64,000 bases of DNA from Streptomyces sp. NA04227 (GTDB lineage: Bacteria > Actinomycetota > Actinomycetes > Streptomycetales > Streptomycetaceae), in NCBI RefSeq assembly GCF_013364195.1, contig NZ_CP054918.1:1601001-1665000 (forward strand), read 5' to 3'. Positions within the stretch are counted from its first letter, which is position 1. Every line of letters starts with the position of its first letter. The notes under the pieces were generated by a model. It ran no database searches. It was not told the origin of the DNA and saw only the letters and a list, made by a program, of their open reading frames with translations. Of this stretch, positions 56,474 through 62,754 are shown in pieces. A program made the translations under genes and the position numbers.

Positions 56474-56995
56474 ATGGCTGAAAGAACATCCAAGACATCC
56501 ACGACCGACGTACCCGACCCGGCGTTGCTGACCCGGTGCGCGGAGGCGGAGACCTGCGCGGATCCGAGCAGTGTGATGACCCTGCTGGGCGAGTCGGCGG
56601 GTGCCGGTGGCGGCTTCACCAGCTACCGCTCGTCCTTCGCCGAGGGGGCGGTGGGAGCACCGGCCCACTTCCACACCTCGGCGACGGAGCTGTTCTTTGT
56701 GATCAGCGGGTCCCTGCGGGTCCTGGTGGGCGAGGAGATCACCGTCCTGAACGCGGGGGACTTCCTGGCGGTTCCGCCGCACACCCCGCACGCCTTCGCG
56801 GCGGCCCCCGGCTCCGAGGCGGACGTCCTGTTCGTGTTCACGCCCGGCATGGGCCGGTTCGACTACCTGCGCCTGCTGAGCCGGGTGATGCGCGGCGAGG
56901 CCGACCCGAAGGAGATCGCCGAGTCCTCGGAACGCTTCGACAACCACTATGTCGACAGCCCTGTCTGGCGCGCCGCCCTGGAGGCCTCCGCCTGA
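56474..56995 (+). CDS. Cupin domain-containing protein
   Basis: 173 residues from ATG 56474. TAAGGT ends 8 bp upstream and no ribosome site is present, so the transcript may be leaderless; the longer open frame from 56384 reads as non-coding. Cupin motif 1 is 'GAPAHFHTSATELFFVISGSLRVLVG' (His, His, Glu metal ligands) and motif 2 is 'GDFLAVPPHTPHAFAAAPG' (His ligand). The rest, 'FVFTPGMGRFDYLRLLSRVMRGEADP', is typical of quercetin-dioxygenase-like cupins in actinobacteria. The bound metal and substrate are unknown. A 22-bp duplication starts inside its stop codon. Confidence 0.92.
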   Translation: MAERTSKTSTTDVPDPALLTRCAEAETCADPSSVMTLLGESAGAGGGFTSYRSSFAEGAVGAPAHFHTSATELFFVISGSLRVLVGEEITVLNAGDFLAVPPHTPHAFAAAPGSEADVLFVFTPGMGRFDYLRLLSRVMRGEADPKEIAESSERFDNHYVDSPVWRAALEASA

Positions 56996-57037
56996 TCCGG
57001 ATACGCACGCGTTCCGATCCGGATACGCACGCGTTCC
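56994..57037. repeat. 22-bp tandem duplication starting in the cupin stop codon
   Basis: GATCCGGATACGCACGCGTT plus CC, two perfect adjacent copies (56994-57015, 57016-57037). The TGA stop spans 56993-56995. Confidence 0.92.
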
Positions 57038-57054
57038 GCTCGCCGTGACCGAGG

Positions 57055-57093
57055 ACGGTACCGCCAAGGGCCAACTCCCCTTGCCGGTACCGT
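57055..57093. terminator. Bidirectional terminator between cupin and phosphatase genes
   Basis: ACGGTACCGCCAAGGG (57055-57070) pairs with 57078-57093 at 15 of 16 positions, with a 7-nt loop. It lies between converging stops at 56995 and 57114. Confidence 0.9.
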
Positions 57094-57113
57094 CGGCACG
57101 ACAGCCACGCCGC

Positions 57114-57800
57114 TCAGCGATACGTGACCAAACCTCGGTCGTGCTCCAGATGCTCGTGCGCGTTGACCGTCACGCACGTCATCCCGCGCCGCCCCGAAAT
57201 CACCTTGGTGACACCGGAGTTGACGGTCACCGGGTTGAGACGCGGCCACAGTGAGTCGTCGCCCACCAGCAGCCGCGACACCACCGAGGACAGTGGCCCT
57301 CCGGACGTCACCACGACCACAGTGCCGGAGTGGGCGGCGGCCGCCCGCCCCAGCGCACCCGCCACTCGCTCGCCGAACGCCGCGAACGACTCCGTGTAGT
57401 CCCCGTCGTGCTCACCGGCCAGCCACCGGTCGGTGGCCGCCTCGAACATCTCCTGGAACGCGCGCATGGGGTCGGGCGCCGCCGCGAAGTCGCCGATCGC
57501 CGCGAGCCGGTCCCGGTAGGCGGGGCGGTACGCCGTCACCACCGAGTCGTGGTCGAACTCGTCCCAGCCGGGGTCGACTTGGACCGGTACGTCGTCCCAG
57601 CCCGCCGCCTTCACCAGGCCGTCGGCGGTCTCCTCGTGCCGCCGCAGACCGCCACGTACCACCGCTGTGGGCGTGATGCCACGGCGGGCGAACGCGGCAC
57701 CGAGCAGGCGGGCCTGTTCGTGGCCGGTCTCCGACAGTACGTCGTAGTCGTCGGCGGTGAACGAGGCCTGGCCGTGGCGGACCAGGAGCAGTACGGTCAT
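57114..57800 (-). CDS. Histidine phosphatase family protein (phosphoglycerate-mutase-like)
   Basis: 228 residues, last gene of the five-gene operon. 'VLLLVRHGQAS' carries the RHG motif with phosphoacceptor H9, and the second catalytic His lies in the later core; in 'VVVVTSGGPLSS' the usual histidine of the VSHGG motif is replaced by Thr-Ser-Gly-Gly, which is notable and may impair or change activity. 'GGLRRHEETADGL' provides the substrate arginine region. It may dephosphorylate a small metabolite or a phosphoprotein. ATG 57800 overlaps the preceding stop by 4 nt (ATGA). Confidence 0.92.
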   Translation of the reverse strand: MTVLLLVRHGQASFTADDYDVLSETGHEQARLLGAAFARRGITPTAVVRGGLRRHEETADGLVKAAGWDDVPVQVDPGWDEFDHDSVVTAYRPAYRDRLAAIGDFAAAPDPMRAFQEMFEAATDRWLAGEHDGDYTESFAAFGERVAGALGRAAAAHSGTVVVVTSGGPLSSVVSRLLVGDDSLWPRLNPVTVNSGVTKVISGRRGMTCVTVNAHEHLEHDRGLVTYR

Positions 57801-58894
57801 CCGTCGGCCCTCGCGATGATCTTCCGGCAGCGGTCCTCAAGGATTCCGGTGACCAGCCAGAAGTCCTTGAACGCCGGGTTGGTGGTCTGCTTGTGGTGGT
57901 AGCGGTAGTAGATCTGCTGGCAGATCACCGCGAGCCGGAACAGGCCGAACACCTCGTAGAACGCCCACTGTTGCTCGGTGACGTCGAGTCCCGCGCGCTC
58001 GCTGTAGTAGCGCACGACCTCGGTGCGGGTGAGCATGCCGGGCACGTGGGTGGGCTGTCGGCGCAGTTCCCGGAACATGGCGTCGTCGTCGGCCTGGACC
58101 CAGTAGGCGAGCGCGCCGCCGAGGTCCATCAACGGGTCGCCGAGGGTGGCCATTTCCCAGTCGAGCAGACCGGCGGGGCGGGTCGGGTCGCTCTCGCCGA
58201 GTACGACGTTGTCGAAGCGGAAGTCGTTGTGGATCAGGCAGATCCGGCGGTCGGCGGGCTGGTGGGCGGCCAGCCAGGCCGTCACGTCCTCGAAGTCGCC
58301 GACGTTCTCGGTCTTCGCCTTGCGGTAGCGGTCCGACCAGCCCGAGACCTGCCTGCCTACGTAGCCCTCCCCCTTGCCGAGGTCCGACAGCCCCGCCTCG
58401 GCCGGGTCGACGGAGTGCAGGTCCACGAGGAGGTCGATGACGTTGGTGCACATGCTGCGCACCTGCTCGGGACTCAAGTGGTCCAGTTCCGGCGGCAGTT
58501 CGCGGCGCGGGATGGGTCCGGTCAGGCGGCGCATCACGTAGAACTCGGAGCCGATGACCGACTCGTCGTCGCAGAAGGCGACCATCCCGGGGACGTACGG
58601 GAAGACCGGGGCCAGGTGTGACTGGATGCGGTACTCGCGGCCCATGTCGTGGGCACCACGGGCCTTCTTGCCGCTCGGCGGGCGGCGCAGGATGAGGTCC
58701 TGCTCCGAGTAGCGCAGCAGATAGGTCAAGTTGGAGGCGCCGCCGCTGAACTGCCGTACCTCCGGGGTCCCTTCGAGCCCCGCGGAGTCCTTCGCGTGGG
58801 CGCGCAGCCAGGCGGCCACGGCCTCCACGTCGAAGGCGTCCTCGTCCCGCACCTCGCGGGCTCCGGCGACCTTCGTCCGGGCGTCGTCCGTCAC
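57797..58894 (-). CDS. Phosphotransferase (aminoglycoside-phosphotransferase-like, ACAD10/11 type)
   Basis: 365 residues. GTG 58894 overlaps the preceding SDR stop (GTGA) and follows GAGGAGG. The protein-kinase-like fold shows 'GGASNLTYLLRYSEQDLILRRPPSGKK' (nucleotide loop and Lys), the Brenner motif 'LIHNDFRFDNVVL' and the metal motif 'AGLLDWEMATLGDP'. Proteins of this subtype associate with acyl-CoA dehydrogenases, and in mammals the kinase and dehydrogenase are fused in ACAD10/ACAD11, which phosphorylate and then dehydrate 4-hydroxyacyl-CoAs. The same division of labour is inferred with the operon's dehydrogenase. Confidence 0.93.
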   Translation of the reverse strand: MTDDARTKVAGAREVRDEDAFDVEAVAAWLRAHAKDSAGLEGTPEVRQFSGGASNLTYLLRYSEQDLILRRPPSGKKARGAHDMGREYRIQSHLAPVFPYVPGMVAFCDDESVIGSEFYVMRRLTGPIPRRELPPELDHLSPEQVRSMCTNVIDLLVDLHSVDPAEAGLSDLGKGEGYVGRQVSGWSDRYRKAKTENVGDFEDVTAWLAAHQPADRRICLIHNDFRFDNVVLGESDPTRPAGLLDWEMATLGDPLMDLGGALAYWVQADDDAMFRELRRQPTHVPGMLTRTEVVRYYSERAGLDVTEQQWAFYEVFGLFRLAVICQQIYYRYHHKQTTNPAFKDFWLVTGILEDRCRKIIARADG

Positions 58895-59640
58895 ACCAGC
58901 CTCCTCACGACCGACAACGGCAGGACCTTCATGGCGGCGGCGATCGGCACCCACGGCCAACTGGGCACGTACGCCTTGACCTTGCGCTTCTCGATCGCCT
59001 GGACCATGGCCCTGACGCCGGTCTCGGTATCCACCATGTACTTGGTCTTCTGCTTGACGTGCTCGTTCATCTCGGAGCGGATGTAGCCGGGATAGATCAC
59101 GGAGACATCCAGGCCGGGTACCCGCTCCGAGCGCAGGCCCTCGGCCATCGCCGCCACTCCGGCCTTGGTGGCCGCGTACGTCGTCATCGCCTTGCGCATG
59201 CCGCGCAGTGCGGAGATGGAGGAGATCATCACGAGGTGGCCGCGCCGCTGGCGGCGGAAGATCTCCATGGCGGCCTCGGACTGGGCGAGCGCGCCGACGA
59301 AATTGGTCATCGCGGTCTGCCGGTTGGCGTCGTGGCGGCCCGTTCCGTAGGCCGCGCCCTTGCCGAGTCCGGCGTTGACGATCACCCGCTCGATGCTGCC
59401 GAACTCCTCGGCGAACTCGGCGAATACGCGGAAGACGGCCTCGTCGTCGGTGACGTCGAGCGCCTTCAGGACGACGCGGCGCTCGGGATGTGCCGCGCCG
59501 ATCTCGTCGCGCAGCTTCTCCAGGCGTTCGGCCCGCCGGGCGCAGAGCGCCAAGTCCCAGCCAAGCGCGGCGAATTGGCGGGCCATCTCCTCGCCGAGTC
59601 CGGAGCTGGCCCCGGTGATCAGTACGGTCCTGCCGCTCAT
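58891..59640 (-). CDS. Short-chain dehydrogenase/reductase (SDR)
   Basis: 249 residues; GAAGGAAG precedes ATG 59640. Rossmann motif 'TGASSGLGEEMARQFAALGWDLALCARR', catalytic Ser in 'VMISSISALRGM', Tyr and Lys in 'TTYAATKAGVAAMAEGL', and 'VIYPGYIRSEM'. It is an NADP(H)-type classical SDR judging by the basic ARR after strand 2. Overlaps with both neighbours by 4 nt place it firmly in the operon. It is likely to oxidise or reduce a hydroxyacyl-CoA or related intermediate. The two SDRs of the operon are only distantly alike. Confidence 0.93.
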   Translation of the reverse strand: MSGRTVLITGASSGLGEEMARQFAALGWDLALCARRAERLEKLRDEIGAAHPERRVVLKALDVTDDEAVFRVFAEFAEEFGSIERVIVNAGLGKGAAYGTGRHDANRQTAMTNFVGALAQSEAAMEIFRRQRRGHLVMISSISALRGMRKAMTTYAATKAGVAAMAEGLRSERVPGLDVSVIYPGYIRSEMNEHVKQKTKYMVDTETGVRAMVQAIEKRKVKAYVPSWPWVPIAAAMKVLPLSVVRRLV

Positions 59641-60503
59641 GGTGCTTCCTTCGTGTGGTTCTTCTCGGTACCCGCGCCCGGGGCCGGGCGCCCGGCCCCG
59701 GATGTCGCTCGGGCCGCCTGCTCGGCACCGCGCCGCAGCTTCGTACCGAAGTCGAGCATCTGGCGGTCGTAGAGCGGACGCAGCAGTCGCTTGGCCCAGT
59801 AGGCGCGGCGGCCGGGCTTGTCCGTGAGGATCAGCGGCTGCCGCTTGTCGACGCCGCGTACGACGATCGCGGCGATCTCCTCGGCGCCGATCTTCGACTT
59901 GTTGATCAGCTTCTTCGCCGTCCCGTCCATCAGCGGGTCGGTGCCGCGCAGCGAGGAGGCGAGGTTCGTACGGAAGTAGGACGGGCAGATCACGGAGACG
60001 TCGATGCCGAAGGGGTGGAGCTCGAAGCGGAGGGTCTCGCTGACCGCGACCACCGCCGCCTTCACGGCGTTGTACGAGCTCATCGCGGGCGGGTGGACGA
60101 GCCCGGCCATGGAGGCGGTGTTCACCAGGTGACCGCTGCCCTGCTCCTTGAACATCGGGGTGAAGGTGCGGCAGCCGCGGACCACGCCGAACAGGTTGAT
60201 CTCGGTGATCCAGCGCCACTCCTCCAGATCGAGGTACTCGATCCGGCCGCCCGCCGCCACACCGGCGTTGTTCACCAGGATGTCGAGCCCGCCGAACTCG
60301 GCGGCGACATGGTCGCGGGCGGCGTCCCAGTCCTCCTGCGAGGTGACGTCGAGCTTCAAGTACGAGGCGCCTGCGGGCAGTTGGGCCGGTGCCTCGGCGC
60401 CGATGTCGGTGACCAGGACGCGGTCGCCGCGGGCCGAGAAGGCGGCGGCGAGGGCGGCGCCGAGGCCGGAGGCGCCGCCGGTGATCAGGATGCGGCGGCT
60501 CAT
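59637..60503 (-). CDS. Short-chain dehydrogenase/reductase (SDR), second of the operon
   Basis: 288 residues. 'LITGGASGLGAALAAAFSARGDRVLVTDIG' (NAD-type, Asp after strand 2), 'LVNNAGVAAGGRIEYLDLEEWRWITEINLFGVVRGCRTFTP', catalytic Ser in 'VNTASMAGL', Tyr-Lys in 'SSYNAVKAAVVAVSETL'. A 40-residue C-terminal extension (to 'GAEQAARATSG') is rich in Ala/Gly/Pro. It overlaps the acyl-CoA dehydrogenase stop (ATGA). It probably handles the same pathway's 3-hydroxyacyl-CoA or a fatty-alcohol-like intermediate. Confidence 0.93.
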   Translation of the reverse strand: MSRRILITGGASGLGAALAAAFSARGDRVLVTDIGAEAPAQLPAGASYLKLDVTSQEDWDAARDHVAAEFGGLDILVNNAGVAAGGRIEYLDLEEWRWITEINLFGVVRGCRTFTPMFKEQGSGHLVNTASMAGLVHPPAMSSYNAVKAAVVAVSETLRFELHPFGIDVSVICPSYFRTNLASSLRGTDPLMDGTAKKLINKSKIGAEEIAAIVVRGVDKRQPLILTDKPGRRAYWAKRLLRPLYDRQMLDFGTKLRRGAEQAARATSGAGRPAPGAGTEKNHTKEAP

Positions 60504-61759
60504 CGCTTGGCTCCGTACTTGCCGAGTTCGAGCCGGGCGACCATGCCGCGGTGCACCTCGTCGGGGCCGTCGGCCAGGCGCAGGGCGCGGGCGCTCATGA
60601 AGAAGCCCGCGAGCGGGAAGTCGTCCGAGAGCCCGCCGCCGCCGTGCAGCTGGATGGCGAAGTCGACGACCTGCTGGGCCATGTTGGGCGCGGCCACCTT
60701 GATCTGGCTGACCTCGCTCAGCGCGTTCAGGGGGCCGCCGTTGTCGAGCTTCCAGGCGGCGTTCAGGACAAGCAGCCGGGTCGAGTCGATGGCGATACGG
60801 GCGTCGGCGACGCGCTCGCGGTTGCCGCCGAGGTTGATGATCGGCTTGCCGAAGGCGACCCGGTCCAGGCCGCGGCGGCAGGCGAGTTCGAGGGCCTTCT
60901 CGGCCAGGCCGATGAGCCGCATGCAGTGGTGCACCCGGCCCGGGCCGAGCCGCCCCTGGGCGATGGAGAAGGCCTCACCGGGTCCGGAGATGATGTTCTC
61001 GACCGGCACCCGTACATCGGTGAAGCTGACCTCGCCGTGGCCGTGCGGCTCGTCGAAGAAGCCCAGCGTCGGCAGCAGCCGCTCGACCTTGACGCCGGGG
61101 GTGTCCCGGGGCACGAGCACCATGGTGTGCCGGTGGTGCCGGTCGGCGTCCGGGTCGCTGAGCCCCATCACGACGAAGATCTCGCAGTCGGGGTGGCCGA
61201 CCCCGGTGGACCACCACTTGCGGCCGTTGATCACGACCTCGTCGCCCTCGACGACCGCGCGCAGCTCCATGTTGGTCGCGTCCGAGGAGGCCACGTCCGG
61301 CTCGGTCATACAGAACGCGCTGCGGATACGGGCGTCGAGCAGCGGTTCCAGCCACCGATCGCGCTGCTCCTGGGTGCCGTACTTCAGGAGCACTTCCATG
61401 TTGCCGGTGTCGGGGGCGTTGCAGTTGAAGACGTGCGGCGCGAGGAAGGAGCGGCCGGTCAGCTCGGCGATCGGCGCGTAGTCGGTGTTGGTGAGGCCGG
61501 TGCCGCCGTGGGTGCCGTACTTCTCGGCGTACGGGCCCTCGTGCCCCGCGGGCAGGAAGAGGTTCCACAGTCCCTGCGCGCGGGCCTTGCCGCGCAGCTC
61601 CTCGATGACGGGCAGGGGCTCCCAGGGGTCGCCCGCGCCCGCCCTGCGCGCGGCCACTTCCCGGTGGTAGCTCTCCTCGACCGGCTCGATCTCGGTCTCG
61701 ATGAAGGCGCGCACGCGCTCGATCAGGTCGGCGGCGCGGGGTGAGGGTGCGAAGTCCAT
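60500..61759 (-). CDS. Acyl-CoA dehydrogenase (ACAD10/11-like)
   Basis: 419 residues, first gene of the operon. 'ERVRAFIETEIEPVEESYHRE' opens the N-terminal helical domain; 'SAFCMTEPDVASSDATNMELRAVVEGDEVVINGRKWWSTGVGHPDCEIFVVMG' is the FAD-binding middle beta-domain; 'IAQGRLGPGRVHHCMRLIGLAEKALELACRR' and 'QLHGGGGLSDDFPLAGFF' form the C-terminal helices with the ADP-binding loop. The 'HHCMR' segment is typical of the ACAD10/11 subtype acting on branched or 4-hydroxy acyl chains. It introduces the first double bond and passes electrons to ETF. The operon is divergent from a TetR gene. Confidence 0.95.
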   Translation of the reverse strand: MDFAPSPRAADLIERVRAFIETEIEPVEESYHREVAARRAGAGDPWEPLPVIEELRGKARAQGLWNLFLPAGHEGPYAEKYGTHGGTGLTNTDYAPIAELTGRSFLAPHVFNCNAPDTGNMEVLLKYGTQEQRDRWLEPLLDARIRSAFCMTEPDVASSDATNMELRAVVEGDEVVINGRKWWSTGVGHPDCEIFVVMGLSDPDADRHHRHTMVLVPRDTPGVKVERLLPTLGFFDEPHGHGEVSFTDVRVPVENIISGPGEAFSIAQGRLGPGRVHHCMRLIGLAEKALELACRRGLDRVAFGKPIINLGGNRERVADARIAIDSTRLLVLNAAWKLDNGGPLNALSEVSQIKVAAPNMAQQVVDFAIQLHGGGGLSDDFPLAGFFMSARALRLADGPDEVHRGMVARLELGKYGAKR

Positions 61760-61763
61760 GCGA

Positions 61764-61799
61764 TTGACGATAGAGCTCTACTAAGCAATGCTCAATAGC
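61764..61799 (+). promoter_or_regulatory. Divergent control region of the ACAD operon and TetR gene
   Basis: -35 TTGACG (61764-61769), 17-bp spacer, -10 AATGCT (61787-61792), then ATG at 61800, a leaderless layout. Overlapping the promoter are the palindrome TAGAGCTCTA (61771-61780) and the TetR-type dyad TAAGCA-A-TGCTCA (61782-61794, one mismatch pair). Confidence 0.6.
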
Positions 61800-62558
61800 A
61801 TGAGCGACGGATCACCCTCCGAAGAGTCCGAAGAGGCACGACCGGAGGACGACGGCACCCGGGAGGACGGCGGCACTCCGGAGGGCGACGGCACCTCGGC
61901 CGAGGACGGCACCCCGTCGGAACCGGAGCGCCCCCGCCGGGCCCGGCGGGCACCTGACCCCGAGCGCAAGGCGCGCACCCGGATGCCCCCTGCCGAACGT
62001 CGCCGCCAGCTCCTCGGCATCGGACTGCGCAAGCTGGTGGAGCGGCCGATCCACGAGCTCTCCATCGACGAGGTGGCCCAGGAGGCGGGCATCTCCCGGG
62101 GCCTGCTCTTCCACCACTTCCCGACCAAGACCGCCTACTACGACGAGGTGGTCGCCGCGGCGGCCCGGCGCGTACTGCGCAACACCGCACCCGACGAGGG
62201 CCTGGCCGCGGCCCCCGCGCTGCGCCAGTCCGTGGAGCGCTTCTTCGCGCAGATCGAGCGCCGCCGGGACTTCTATCTGGCCCTGGTCTTCGGCCAGGGC
62301 GCGGTCTCCCTCGGCGGCGAGCGGGTGGAGAGCCTGCGCGCCACGATCGCCCGGCGTGCGCTCGGCATCCTCGGCCTGGACGAGGGGTCCCTGCCGGTGG
62401 CCCACGCCTGGGCCGCCTACACCGAGGACCGCGCCCTGCAGTGGTCCGGCCGCCCGGCCCCCGAACGGGACGCGGCCAGGGACGCCGAGGTGACCCACTG
62501 CGTGGACGCCCTGCACGCACTGCTCGCGCTGAAGATGCCGTCGGCGGAGGAAAACTGA
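61800..62558 (+). CDS. TetR/AcrR family regulator of the divergent acyl-CoA operon
   Basis: 252 residues from ATG 61800 (an in-frame ATG at 61788 lies inside the operator and is less likely). The first 60 residues are acidic and low-complexity (Asp/Glu/Gly/Thr), unusual for TetR proteins; the HTH follows at about 70-112: 'QLLGIGLRKLVERPIHELSIDEVAQEAGISRGLLFHHFPTKTAYYDEV'. The ligand domain contains 'FFAQIERRRDFYLALVFGQGAV'. The HTH and the divergent beta-oxidation-type operon suggest an acyl-CoA-responsive repressor. Confidence 0.93.
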   Translation: MSDGSPSEESEEARPEDDGTREDGGTPEGDGTSAEDGTPSEPERPRRARRAPDPERKARTRMPPAERRRQLLGIGLRKLVERPIHELSIDEVAQEAGISRGLLFHHFPTKTAYYDEVVAAAARRVLRNTAPDEGLAAAPALRQSVERFFAQIERRRDFYLALVFGQGAVSLGGERVESLRATIARRALGILGLDEGSLPVAHAWAAYTEDRALQWSGRPAPERDAARDAEVTHCVDALHALLALKMPSAEEN

Positions 62559-62641
62559 GGGGCGGGAGCCGCTGGCCGGTGGCCGGTGGCCGCCGGGGCA
62601 TTAGCATGCCTGCTGGTGCGGGAACACCCCGGCCCGACGGC

Positions 62642-62698
62642 CGAACAGCCTTGCTGCCAACGCGAACAGCCTTGCTGGGAGCGCGAACAGCCTTGCTG
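62642..62698. repeat. Three 15-bp iterons at 21-bp period upstream of the kinase gene
   Basis: CGAACAGCCTTGCTG occurs perfectly at 62642-62656, 62663-62677 and 62684-62698, separated by 6-bp variable spacers. A 21-bp period puts all three on one face of the helix, 57 bp before the kinase start. They could bind an activator or repressor cooperatively. Confidence 0.85.
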
Positions 62699-62754
62699 CG
62701 AACGCCGGTCGGTCACACGGACGCGCGGGGTCGCGGCGGAGAGGCGTGCACGGG

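Noticed and set aside
62642..62698. Iterons considered as a plasmid replication origin
   Set aside because: Only three copies, no Rep gene, no AT-rich region, and they lie directly in front of a chromosomal kinase gene.
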